The position numbers and the translations under genes were made by a program. A DNA stretch of 64,000 nt, taken from Hybos culiciformis. Its lineage: Eukaryota > Arthropoda > Insecta > Diptera > Hybotidae. The stretch spans positions 60,036,076 to 60,100,075 of the forward strand of contig OZ023274.1 in assembly GCA_964007475.1 (NCBI GenBank). The letters are read 5' to 3'. The notes under the pieces are model-generated. The model did not search any database. It saw only the letters and a list, made by a program, of their open reading frames with translations, and was not told where the DNA came from. Positions 8,678 through 20,483 of the stretch are shown piece by piece; within the stretch, counting starts at the first letter, position 1; each line of letters begins with the position of its first letter.

Positions 8678-10998
8678 CAGAGCTGTGAATATTCAAATAT
8701 TTTCAAATAAAAATAAAAAGTAATTATATTTTAAAAGTAATCATTACTTTTTTCAAAAAGGAATTGAATTTGAAAAAGTAATGAATAAAAAGTAATTGAA
8801 TTTTGAAAGGAATGAATAATTTCTCTAAAAGGAATTGAATTTGAAAAAGGAATGAATAAAAAGTAATCGAATTTTGAAAGGAATGAATATTTTTTCTAAA
8901 AGGAATTGAATTTTAAAAAGGAATGAATAAAAAGGAATCGATTTTTGAGAGGAATGATTTTTTTTCAAAAAGGAATCTAACTTTAAAAAGGAATGAATAA
9001 AAGTAATCGAATTTTAAAAGTAATGAATATTTATTCATATAAAGTATAAAAAATTAACACTTATTAAAAAAAGCGTTGAAATCCGTTGAACGAATTGAAC
9101 GAACGTTTATTCGTGTTCAGTTCGTCTGATGAGTTTTTTTTTCTTCACCTAGATTTTTTCCTATGCATATGGAGCAAATAAATCTTGTTATTACAAATTT
9201 TTTATCAAGTCACTTTCTTGTCTGTCTGTCCACGAAATTTTGTAATCAAATTTTAGACCATTTTCCGACAAACTACAGCTCTAAACCTTAAATATAGCTC
9301 TGAAACCGACGACAATGCAATATTCTACCACTTTAATCATGATGTGAAAAGTTTCTTGTCTGTTTGTCTGCCCGCGAAATTTTGCATTCAAATTTTCACA
9401 ACCAAAAGTTTGTTCGATTTCATCCAAATTCAGTACATAAAAGGAGGAAATAATTAAACACATAAATTTCGTAAAAAAAAATATACTGGCCTCGTACCCA
9501 GCGACGTTCCCCTGGGGAGGACTTCAAAAGTTGTTCCGATTTCATTCAAATTTGGTATATTAAAAGAATACATAACTAAACACACACCGAGATCCCCTGG
9601 GAGACGACTTCAAAAACTCGACGGTTTCATTCAAATTTGTTTCATAAAAGAGGAAATGATTAAACACACAAATTTCTTAACAAAAAATAAATCAGTCATG
9701 TTCCGTAACTAAGCACGGGTTGACGGCTAAAAAGAAGAATATAAATACTAAATAAAAAAGTTTTAAAAACCACGTTTTTTAATTGACTAAAAAGAAGAAA
9801 ATAAAAATTTTTCTCCTGCTCATTCAGAGGATTGTGGACAAACATACTTGAAACTGATTACAACAGTCTATAACTAGAAACGTTGGGCGCATTTTTACGA
9901 TAGTATTATCTCAAAAATATGCCCCACGTTTCTATAGTTATAGACTGTTGTAATCTGTTTCAAGTATGTTTGTCCACAATCCTCTGAATAAGCCCGAGAA
10001 AATTTTTTATTTTCGTCTTTTTAGTCAATTAAAAACGTGGTTTTTAAAACTTTTTTATTTAGTATTTTTTATATGAATGGATCTAATTTTAATTGTGATG
10101 AATTATATACTGCTGTGCATATTAATAGCACCGCTAATAATTCAACATTCTTTTTCGTTATTTATAATAAGTATGTATTAAATTGCATTTTAAGAACAAA
10201 AATATTTGTAAGAAAGTCTTTTACCTTTTAATGTCTTGCCGTAGAAATTTTCCGGTAATACAATTGTTTCGAAGTGTACTAAGTAATATCAAGGGACGCT
10301 ATAAATTTTAAAAAAGTACAACTTTACACAAAAAATGTAAAAAAATAACAATATCAACGGGTGCTATAATTTTCCTCAGCAGTTTTAGTTTCTAAGTTTA
10401 TCGTTGCATTATAAACTGTATATTCAATATTAAAAGCTATTTAAGTCATTGTATTAAAGTTATTTTTGAGAAGTAACAACAAGACGGCGATGTTTCTTTT
10501 GACATACTGAACCAACAATCAAGGAGATTTTCCTTAAATTGAATACTCCATTAAAATTTAAAATTTTAAAAAAAATCCTATGTTAAAATCAGAATTAATT
10601 GTATTATTTATATATTTTTATTACAGTATTAAAAATAGGGAAAGAAATACATTTGTTTTATCATTTTTATTGCGTTTTTTTTTCAACTTAAATAATTTTT
10701 CAACTAATAAATATGGAAATTTGTATTTTTTTTTGGAAAAAAAAGCATAGAAAAATATACGAAAAAATGTGAATTACTTTTTATTCATTCCTTTCAAAAT
10801 TCGATTACTTTTTATTCATTCCTTTTTCAAATTCAATTCCTTTTAGAGAAATTATTCATTCCTTTCAAAATTCAATTACTTTTTATTCATTACTTTTTCA
10901 AATTCAATTCCTTTTTGAAAAAAGTAATGATTACTTTTAAAATACAATTACTTGTTATTCATTACTAGTATTCAATACAAAAGTATTTGAAATTTTAC
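8678..10998. mobile_element. Fold-back element with long inverted arms of internal repeats
   Basis: The left arm (about 8690-9010) and right arm (about 10770-10970) are inverted copies nearly identical over more than 200 bp. Each arm is itself built of repeated AAAAGGAATTGAATTTGAAA and GGAATGAATAAAAAGTAAT(C/T)GAA words. The left end CAGAGCTGTGAATATTC looks hAT-like; the right end is less well preserved. Flanks GTAAAAAG and TTACAAAG resemble an eroded 8-bp duplication. Satellite sequence is present on both sides and also inside (9410-9720), so the interior was built by several events. No transposase is recognisable. Confidence 0.75.
9744..10066. repeat. Near-perfect 323-bp palindrome (MITE-like)
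   Basis: The arms run from 9744 inward and from 10066 inward (AATACTAAATAAAAAAG at the left; its complement at the right), with few mismatches over about 145 bp each. They include CAGAGGATTGTGGACAAACA and CTATAACTAGAAACGT. The centre, about 9890-9930, is a short loop. It is nested inside the fold-back element. The two arms also fit an element made almost wholly of TIRs. Confidence 0.85.
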
Positions 10999-11044
10999 AA
11001 AGGAATAAATGATTACACACAAATTTCGTAAGAAAAAATTTAGC

Positions 11045-12564
11045 CCCCTCTTCCATTTACAAAAGTAAATCAGTCAGAGTCCGTAGCAAAATAAATATTT
11101 GCAAGTAAATAAAGAAGTTAAACTTCTTTCGTGAGCTTATGAGGATGAGGCTTACACATATTTTTTTTTTGTTATAAACGCCAAGCCTTTAATTTATCCC
11201 GAAAATCGAAAATATAGTATTTTTTTAAATCTAAATAGGTTTTTTTAATTTAAAAAAAAAATATTTTTTAGGAAAATAATTTCTGTATACATTACAGAAC
11301 ATAATAAAAATTTTAGGTAAGGTTTTAGTTAAAAATTGAATACATATACAAATCAAATGTTCAGTCTTTTAAATACAGATGTCATTGATGTAATAAATTT
11401 AAGTTAAATTAATCTTCAGTCAATGCGGGAAATTAATCTTCAGTCAATGGGAACGTTTTTTTTTTTAAATACAATTAAAAAAGGAAAAATAATACCAAAT
11501 AAACGAATAATTTAAAAAGATCTGTTGAATATCAAGATGAAAGTGAAATTTACGCAGGAGACGATGTCGAGGAACCGGAAAAAAATTAATCGCGATTGTG
11601 TCTACTGTGTTGCGAGCAATGGGAGGTTAAAAAGGATTCTATTAAAAATTAGTATTAGACTTAGAAGTAGATTGAAAGAACTTGAAAAAAAAGAAGTTAA
11701 ATTCAAGAATATTTTAATAGAAATATTATAAATTAGTTCCAGACTTCATTTTTGAGAGATTGATTTAATTTTTTTTTTATCAAAACAAACGAATACGTTA
11801 AATTAATTTCATATATTTGGTTCGATAACTTTTTTCATTTAATTTGAACTGCGATTTTCTTTTCAACATAATAATATTTGTATTTATAATAATTTGCGGA
11901 TATTTTCCTTTCCATATGACATCATAAAGTATACTGACTAGTAAGTAGTGAGAAAAAAATGTAATGAAATTATCCATTTATGTACATTTCAATATATAAA
12001 AAAAAAATTTTACATTAAAAGAGACTATTATCTGAAATCAAAATTTATTCGTATTGTGGTATTGATTGAATGAAAAGAAAAACAAATTTCATAAAAAGAT
12101 AGGTACTATACATATACTACAAACGTTAGTACTACTAACAACAATTTTTATCAAAATAATTGAAAATCGGAAGTTATAAATTTTTTGAGCTTTAACTCTA
12201 TAACTATATAATTAAAAAAAAAATAAATAAAAAAAAAGGTATGTATAAATATTTACAAAATTCAAATAAGAATTTATTTCATCTTATATTTTCATTAATC
12301 TGTGTTTGCACATTTTATTTTTACTATATGTATTGTATTTGTATTATATAGGTACCTTCTTAAAGTAATTTGCATATAGGCAACAAAAAAAGGCTAAGAA
12401 TTGGCATCACTTGTTAACAATTTTGAAAACTTCAAGAAATTTTTTACATCTTGAAGGTTACATTATTATTTTTTTTTTTTATCATATTATGTACAATGTA
12501 TAAGAACATTTAATTTATAATGGCAAAGTATTATGTTGTTTTTTTTTTATCGTTAGCATATAAT
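11045..12564. other. No recognisable gene; A/T-rich DNA
   Basis: Only short open frames. The 68-codon frame at 11525-11731 is Lys/Arg-rich with no recognisable domain and no similar neighbour. Nothing functional could be supported here. Confidence 0.4.
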
Positions 12565-12750
12565 AGTAGATTACAATACATGTTAAGAAAATTTGTTATT
12601 CTTGCGAGTTGTGGATACACACAAACACATAGACACGAGTCATGTTATAATATATATATATATATAATATAATATTGACGAGTGTCTATGTGTTTGTGTG
12701 TATACACAACGAGCTGTATAACAAATTTGATTAACATGTATTGTATACTG
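12565..12750. repeat. 186-bp imperfect hairpin element with (TA)n centre
   Basis: The left arm contains ACAATACATGTTAA, GATACACACAAACACATAGA and CACGAGTCA; the right arm carries their complements in reverse order. The centre is (AT)n. The arm start TAGTAGATT...ACATGTTAAGAAAATT recurs at about 13552-13590, suggesting a partial second copy. No coding content. Confidence 0.8.
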
Positions 12751-12964
12751 CTTTAATGTGCATGGGAGAGGGAGTTGAAAACAATACATTTACAATGAAA
12801 AAAATAAACAAAAAAGTTCAAAATGAAGCAAGGAAATAAAATTTAATTAATACGGAAGTAAATTTATTTCTCGAAATGATTTCAAACCGGATGATTTAAG
12901 ATCAGCTAATTCCTAAAATATTAAAAAAAAATTAGTAATTTTTCCAAAAATTATTCATTTTCTT

Positions 12965-13212
12965 TTTTGCAAAAAAAAAATCGAATAATTTTTTTTTAGA
13001 AAAATTACTAATTTTTTTTTATCATTTTAGGAACTAATGGTCTTCTTAAATTTTATTTAATTTTATTTTTAATTATTAAAAAAAAAATTTTTGCAAAAAA
13101 AAAATCGAATAATTTTTTTTTAGAAAAATTACTAATTTTTTTTTATCATTTTAGGAACTAATGGTCTTCTTAAATTTTATTTAATTTTATTTTTAATTAT
13201 TAAAAAAAATAA
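12965..13212 (+). repeat. 124-bp direct tandem duplication
   Basis: Two nearly identical copies with a 124-base period, each containing TTTTTGC, an A10 run, TCGAATAA, GAAAAATTACTAA and TTTTAGGAACTAATGGTCTT. The left flank (12930-12960) carries an inverted version of the ATTACTAATTTTT part. No coding content. Confidence 0.85.
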
Positions 13213-14547
13213 TAATAATTTTATAATTATTTTTTTTTATAATTAAAAATAAAATCAACTAATAATTATATAATTATAATTTATATTTACAATAAATAAT
13301 CTCCTTGTTGCTGCCATTTTCCTCGTTTGTTGATAAAAGAAAAAAAAATTCTTACTTGACATTTGACAATTGACAGCAAACTTTATAATGACAACAAAGA
13401 TATTTTCAGGGTTACCATTGTTCTATTTTTATTCATTTTGTTTTTTTGAATAAAAATAAGTGCAATTTTTGAAGTGTGGTTTAAATGTTTGTACTAAAAT
13501 CCAACCACACTCGTTTAAAAATTTAGTAGTAGAGGTTCGAAGATCCTTTAAAAATAGTAGATTGAAACACATGTTAAGAAAATTCAACGACTGATCGACT
13601 GGCCGCTTTTTAGAAAAAAAAAAATAGCCGCGTATATTTTTATTGGTTCTTTTTTTTTTTTTGTTTGCTCAGAGGGAAAATATAGATTAGCTCAGAGGGA
13701 AAATATAGGTTTTTAGCATTATAAACAAAGCTTTGTTTGACATTGATATGATGCATGTGAGAGGTATACATTTGCATTTTTTTTTTTTTTTGGTATTTGT
13801 CTGTATTGAAATATTGTGAGTGTGAGTGATATTATTTTTGTTTATAGTATTACGCAGTTCAAAATGAAGAATGTAAATACAAGTAGAGCAATGTAAATAC
13901 AATTTACATCACAGGGAAATGTAAATACAATTTACATTCCTCTATAATTGCATGTGTATTGATGCATGTAATGGACCATTTACCGAGCTAAATTTGCGAA
14001 TGTAAATACAACTTACCGAAGCCCTGCGCATTAAAAAATATTATAATTAGCAGTTAATTCTTTTTTTTGTAAGCCTTATTATATGGAAAATATTTACAAT
14101 AAAGAAAATTAAAGAAGAGTATTATCTTTTCTTCATATTTTGTGTTGTTTTTAATTTTTTTTACCTTTAATTTTGTTTCATCTCAAATTATAATCTGTTG
14201 GATATCTTTAATCTTAATTTATAATGACTTTTTGGTAAAAAATTGCGTTCATATTTCTTTAAAAAAAAAAAAAAACAATTTGCAATGTTAGTAGTGTTTT
14301 AGTTAAAAGTAGATAAAATTTTCAATTTTATTAATGATAAAAAGTTTTTCTAAGCTTTTTCGCAAGTTTGGCACGATTTTGAGTAGTTATTTGCAATTAT
14401 TTATGCAAAGCCCTTGTTTATATATTCAAATCGGACCATTAATTTTCACAATATGTATTTACTTGTAAGATAACCTTTTTTGGAAGTTGTTGGTGTTTAA
14501 CACCGGCGATTAACAAAAATTTATTTGGCAATATGAAATTTTCTTCG
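13213..14547. other. No gene seen; small repeats only
   Basis: Contains a 21-bp direct duplicate (GCTCAGAGGGAAAATATAG, 13667-13710) and repeated GTAAATACAA(T/C)TTAC words at 13890-14015. No recognisable protein or RNA gene. Confidence 0.4.
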
Positions 14548-14550
14548 TTA

Positions 14551-14942
14551 TGCGTTGTTTATACCTAATTGACCTATCTGAAAAAATGGTACCGTAAAAA
14601 CCGTTTTTCTATGTTATTTTTCTATTTATATTTAAGCAAATTTACTGAAAATGAAGATATTAATTTTATCTATTTTTCGTAAAAAGAATTTTTTAAAAAT
14701 ATTTTCAAATAACTAAGAAAATTGAATTTACTTCACAAAATTATTTTTTTGTTTCTTTTTCATTACGTTTCCTACCTATCATAATATTTTTTTACGATAC
14801 CTTTCCTGTCAACATTTTTTTTTTTGTTTTTTTTTCATATTTTTTACAGTTGATTTTTTACTTTCAGATAAAATTAGCTGTGAATGGGTTTCCGGAACAT
14901 TCCTTCAAAAATTACTTTACTGTGGTAGCTGTAAACAACGCA
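14551..14942. mobile_element. 392-bp MITE, TTA target duplication (PIF/Harbinger-like), copy A
   Basis: Ends TGCGTTGTTTA...TAAACAACGCA are flanked by TTA (14548-14550 and 14943-14945). Internal words ACCGTAAAAACCG near the left and TTTCCGGAACATTCCTTC near the right are shared with the copy at 50558-50963, which proves a dispersed family. The 3-bp TTA duplication is typical of PIF/Harbinger elements. No transposase. Confidence 0.8.
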
Positions 14943-14945
14943 TTA

Positions 14946-15642
14946 TTTCGAAGTCTTCCCCGGATCTTGAATTCATCATGAAATTAAAATACATAATTCT
15001 AGCCGTAACTTGTAAAAAAAAAGAACATAGAAGAGCCTACAATTGAATTTCAGTTCAATTGAATTTGACTTAGATACACGCATTGAAGTCAACCGTTTCA
15101 TCCCAGCTTTTTTGACTGTAAAGAATGTGAAACTCTTCTGTTATAAAATCCATCAGATGAAGTTTAAAAACTAGAAAACTCAAAAATAATATTTTTGGAC
15201 ATGGACATGGAATAAGTCAAATATTTGTCAGATTTTGGAAAAAGTACACGTGGTAAGAAGGTATTCCCAACCGCTAACTGAAACCACATACAACTAAAAA
15301 AATCGCTTGAGAACCAAATCGTTACTTGAGGCTCAACTTTATAATTCACACAGGCCAATTTGATATCATTTGTAGTTTTGGAAATATCCAGATCGCACCA
15401 AAACCATTTTTTTTGCTTTAAATTTCGACGTTTTCTGAGCCAAAAATAAAATTACTCACAGTTACTTTATAGATAGGATGAAGTGAACAAAGCGAATATT
15501 GAAATGAGATTTAAATGACAAACATATTTTTGTGTGAGACTTACATATAAGATGAAAGACAATATAATGACGGTTATTTTGGAGTAAAGGATAGGTTACA
15601 TTAATTTAATTTAAAATACGAATCATCCCAAAGTGATACTAT
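14946..15642. other. No gene seen between two MITEs
   Basis: A/T-rich unique-looking sequence. The - strand 64-codon frame at 15164-15358 has no recognisable domain. Confidence 0.4.
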
Positions 15643-15645
15643 TTA

Positions 15646-15999
15646 AGAGGACTTGCAACGATCTGGTCCCAATTTTTTTTTGAAAAACCGTTTTAGATTA
15701 ATTTAAAGTGTAATTTGTGAAAAAAAAATTCATTCACAGCCTCCGGTTGGTTCCATACTTTAAAATGGTATAAAACGAAATCTCTTCAAAACTATTTTTT
15801 TAATGTCATAAAATAGTTTTGAAGAGATTTCGAGCACTTAGCCTTAACCGATTCTAAAAAGTTTTATGTCATTTTAAACTATGAAACATTCCTGAGGTTG
15901 TGAATGAAATGTTTTTTTTAAATTAAACTTTAAAATAATCTAAAATTGCTTTTCAAAAAAAAATTGGGACAAAAATGTTTGGATCGTTGCAAGTCCTCT
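15646..15999. mobile_element. 354-bp MITE, TTA target duplication, TIR AGAGGACTTGCAACGATC
   Basis: Both ends read AGAGGACTTGCAACGATC inward, and homology continues: CCCAATTTTTTTTTGAAAA, then CATTCACA(A/G)CCTC in each arm. TTA flanks it at 15643-15645 and 16000-16002. A second small palindrome (AAATCTCTTCAAAACTAT and complement) sits at the centre, so the whole transcript could fold into one hairpin. No coding content. Confidence 0.88.
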
Positions 16000-16002
16000 T
16001 TA

Positions 16003-16760
16003 ACAAATAATTATATGCCTCTGCTAAACAAAAAAAAAAAGAAAGAATTTTCAATTGCTTTTCATTGAGGTCATTGCAAATAATAGGAAATAAATAAAAA
16101 CATTATTTTTATATCAAAATAAGTTTTGCACAGAATTTTTTTTTTATCTAAGCTTTTGGGTTCTTTGAGTACAAGTAAACATTTATTAAGCATTGATGTT
16201 TGATTTGATATGCAAATAATTTTTTTTCATATTCAAGTACGTTTTACAACAAAATTTATTATTCCGATGCGATAAACTAATAATTTTCAAATGTTTTGTA
16301 ATCTTAAGTTTTTGTTCAAATACAACATATATATGTAAATTATTTAATTTTATCTTTAACTAAATGAAAAAAGGTTCTAAATTTCATAATTAAAAAACAC
16401 TTTGTTAAATAAAAAAAAAAATTATTGCTTTCGGATGTTTAATGATGATTTGATGATGCAAAAGTTAATAATCCTTCATTAAGGTTGAATTTAATTAACT
16501 GATAGAAGTATAGCAAAAGAATTAATTACTTGTGTCCTCATTTAGAGTGTAAAATATCATAAACGAAAATATCTGCCATCGTGTTGTAGTGGTACTCTTG
16601 TTATTATAACGAAACTTTGGTCCTCGGTTTCCATTCTCATCTCCGACTGCAATTTGTTTGAATATTTCAATTTGTCAACTTAAATTAAGTTTTTGAGTTT
16701 TATTTGTCTCATTGGTTTAATAATTTAAAATCGAAGTTGGAAAAAATTCCATGCTTCTTT
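16003..16760. other. No gene seen
   Basis: A/T-rich DNA without recognisable coding or repeat structure. Confidence 0.4.
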
Positions 16761-16764
16761 TTAA

Positions 16765-17491
16765 GGGGGTATTCTGGTCTAAAGGCACGAATTTAATTCA
16801 ATTTTTCAAATGCTGTGAACAAAAAACCAATCAATATTTTTACTATTCATTTTGTTATAGGATATTTATTAATGTTTTAAGAATACAGTAAAAAAAAAGT
16901 AAAAAATTCAAAATTCAAAGAGTTCGCAGTTGATAAAGTGGGGGCTCTCAAAAAGCTGGCACGTGACGATTCCCACGATTTAGCCCTTCTGGCAATTTGA
17001 AAAAAAAAAAACAAAAACGACTATTAATCTGTAGGAATGCCTCTATCGTTCGAACTAAAAGAATTGAAAACCAAATTTTTTTTACAAAATGGCGACTATT
17101 TGAAAAAAAATTTGTTTTTGCACCACTTTTTTTTAGTTTTTGGAAATTTTTAAAAATAGTAAGCATTAAAATTTTGGGATGAGGATAGTTCGAACGATAG
17201 AGAGCCTATGAAGAAGACCTCTACAAAATTTGAAGTAAATCGGTTCAGTAGGACTTAAGTTATCATGGCAACCGTTTTAAAAAAAACAGTTTTGAGAAAA
17301 ACGCGTTCAAAGTTTCACGTAAAGTTTCTCGAAGTCTAATTCATGAAATGATATTTTAGTAAAACAACCATATCTCCGAAAATAATTTGAATTTTCTAAA
17401 ATCCTCTTAAAGACATGTTCTTAAAGGGTTAAACTTTTAAAATATGAAGAAAAAAAATGATTTTTTCAAATTTCTAGACCAGAATACCCCC
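16765..17491. mobile_element. 727-bp TIR element flanked by TTAA
   Basis: Ends GGGGGTATTCTGGTCTA and, inverted, GGGGGTATTCTGGTCTA, flanked by TTAA at 16761-16764 and 17492-17495. TTAA fits a piggyBac-type target; a TA target (Tc1/mariner) with an AGGGGG end is the alternative. Its TIR is unrelated to the piggyBac element at 53461. Internal inverted words GTTCGAAC/ATCGTTCGAAC flank 17040-17200. No transposase frame. Confidence 0.8.
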
Positions 17492-17495
17492 TTAA

Positions 17496-19290
17496 TATTA
17501 TACCTACAAAAAAAAATTGCCAAAAGCTAATGAGCCAGCCGATCGATTTTAATTTTGTGAATGCCAAGACATGAGCAATCGGGTTTAAATAATTTTCACG
17601 CAAGGCAATATAATTTTTATAAGGATTCTATTGAAAATTAGTATGTTGATATTAGAAACTTAAAAAATGGTTACTGCCCAAGGATTCGGATTACGGGCCT
17701 GAATTTCGATGAAAATATAGTTACCTATATTTGTATGTGGTCATGTAATGGTAATGTAATGGTATTGGGATTATGAAATTGAAAAAATTTGTTCTGCTCC
17801 TGATTATCACTTAAAATTAAAATATCTTAAGCTGAAAACAGGCCTTTTACTTCATTTATGAGATATTTTTCACCGTTTTTTTTTATGTTATGTTATGGGT
17901 TTAATTTTTGTCTTTTAAAAGATCCTTTAGAAATAATTATCTTTTAATATTTAAACAACTGGGTCCTCAAAATCAAATTAAACAAAAAAAAAGTTTTTTC
18001 TGAATCAAAGCGAAAAAAATGCTGTTACGGATTGGTTCGACATTTGAAAACTGGAACAACTGTAAAAAAAATTACTCTTTGTTTCTACTGTACATTAACA
18101 TTATGAAATTAACATATTTCTTTAAGTTTGAAAGGGAGGTACGGTATTAATTTGTTTGAGAAGGGGATTTTTCTATTCTTAAAATATTTAACTTTAAAAT
18201 GAGTAATAAATCATTTATTACCTATTGAACGCATTGTGATAAGCAAGAAATGTTATTTTTTCTATACTATACTGTTTGCTGCAGTTAAAATTTAAGAAAT
18301 TTACAATCCAATGTAGATTTTTGTATTGTAGGTTTTTATTTGGAATTGGACTTAAATAGTAATGAAGGGACTAAAAAAAAAATTAAATAGAAATAAAATA
18401 TAACTAATTCATCGCAGAAGATTTATTCCAAAATATTTTTTATACATACATTTCTTTTAAATTCATATTTCAATGATTAACTTCCAATCTCATAATCAAA
18501 TGTTTGATCTCAAATTTATTTAATGTAATCCGCTTCCCTTCTAGACACATAAAATACATTAAAATGAGCATAATACTATTTTTACGGTCTTAGAAAAGCA
18601 ATTCCATTTGTTTTATTTAAAATTCCTTGTTTTTTCAAAATGGCAAACTAGGCGTACTTTCATCACTTCATTTTGAAAACTTTGTCTATCATTTAAATTT
18701 TATAACGTATTTTAAAAAATTTTTATTCATTTTTATGGATTTGTTAGAACAGTGATAGTACCGAATGCTCACTTGGAAACATAACTAAAAATTTATAAAA
18801 GTAAGTTCCAAAAAAAAGTTAATTATCATGATTTTCTGTAAACAAATTTTCTATTTTTCCAAATTATTGTCACTGATTTAGTGACCCACAATGGAAAATA
18901 TATCTATAGATTTCGGTTTTACTTTTCATTTAGACAGGCAATATGCGGAAAAGTCATACTGAAAATGTACTGAGTACCAAAATCTAATTGTAAATTTCGT
19001 GTTCATCTGACGGGGAGGGGGGGAAGGGGGCACTTTATAAAACGAGTGGGAATGGGAACTCATTGTCACGCTGCAAGCGCCGCAAATGTTGTTGTTAAAC
19101 AATATATAGGCAAGGCAAGATTGCGGAAAAAGCTGCCAACTGCCACGAGTTTCCTGCTATAGTAATCGCAGAATCATTGAATCCTTCATCTTGGTCTAAT
19201 TTTGTAGTTCTGGATGAATTCTAAATATCGCATAAGGGCGAAAAAATTCTAGTTTTCGATTCTGAACGGTCAGAAACAGAATGTTGATAT
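17496..19290. other. No gene seen; possible eroded 5' part of the MULE remnant at the end
   Basis: No recognisable frame. From about 19000 a G-rich stretch and more complex sequence precede the MULE transposase remnant and may be its decayed 5' part. Confidence 0.35.
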
Positions 19291-19314
19291 TTTCTACACC
19301 ATTATTTGAAAAAA

Positions 19315-19885
19315 GAAAAGTTACCAGTTCCACTTTTATTTGCTGTTCTTACTAATAAAACGGCGGAAGTTTATGGGCAAGTTTTTACACAGATTAAATT
19401 TTTATGCCAAGACGCTAATCCAAAAACACTAATGTCTGATTTCGAGATGGCAACAGTGTTAATGTTAGAAAATTAGTATTTCCTAATACATCTCAGTTTT
19501 TCTGTTTTTTCATTTCGGGCAGAACATATACTTATAGAAAGTTATGCTCTGAAAGATTTAAACTAAGTTATGATACTGATCCAGAATTTGCATTGTACGT
19601 TAAATCACTTATGGCTTAAGCTTTCGTTTCTTCGGCAGAATTAAAAAGAATTAAATATATTAGTTGAAAATTTCGAGGATAATTATATTGGACGATATGA
19701 CACTCGTATAAATGGACGTCGAACTTTTAAAAGTAAGTACTTGCAACCAAATAGACTATTAATCATTCACCAAGGACCAACAATAGTGTCGAAGGATGGC
19801 ATCGTGGATTTTGGCAATTACAAGGAACTCATCCAACTTTGTGGAACCTTCTCAAAAACTTAAAATTGGATTAAGTTGGAGTTAT
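19315..19885 (+). pseudogene. Mutator-like (MULE) transposase remnant
   Basis: Two blocks in different frames are recognisable. At about 19324-19470 the translation PVPLLFAVLTNKTAEVYG...KTLMSDFEMA matches the MULE transposase core, with the catalytic Asp of the DFE-type motif. At about 19765-19875 PRTNNSVEGWHRGFWQLQG followed by HPTLWNLL matches the C-terminal signature of FLYWCH/MULE proteins. Between them are stops (first after MLEN) and frameshifts, including the FEDNYIGRYDTRINGRR part. It cannot make a functional protein. It ends about 220 bp before the duplicated segment. TIRs for it were not found. Confidence 0.82.
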
Positions 19886-20483
19886 GAAGTAATCATTTCA
19901 CATATTTTAGCTGGTACTGAAATGCCACCTTAAAGAAAAAAATACAGAGATTATAATATTCGCCTTAAAAAATATTCAAAAATACAATGATACAAGTAAG
20001 CTTAAAAATGGTTGCACACAAAATATTTATAAATCAAAAGGCAAGAACAATTTCAAAAGCTTAAAAAAAAATTAAGTAAAGCGTGAAAAAAAAAATACAA
20101 AACAATAAAACTATTAATAGGAACCCATAAGAATTTTCCCTTCCAAAATCGCTAGACTCGTCTAAAGCAATTTTCACTTCAATTTTTTTTTGTATGTGGG
20201 GGTCATCTACTCAAAATTTTGGTTCAGATAATCTTCATTTCGGAGCTACCTGTTTCGATAAAAAATTATTTTCGGTGATTTGTGTTCATTACTATTTTGG
20301 GTAAATTGTGTTTAATACTATTTTCGGTGAATTGAAGGTAAATCGCTTTGAATGTATTGTTTTTTTTGTAAATGCTTGGAATTTATGTCGGTGGTGGTTG
20401 ACCAACTCAAGTTGAATATCAAAAAACATACAACAAGTCTTTACTTTATCATGCTTAAAATAATCGGAGTGAATATAATAGCA

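Noticed and set aside
11525..11731. Basic 68-codon frame
   Set aside because: No recognisable family; base composition alone explains it.
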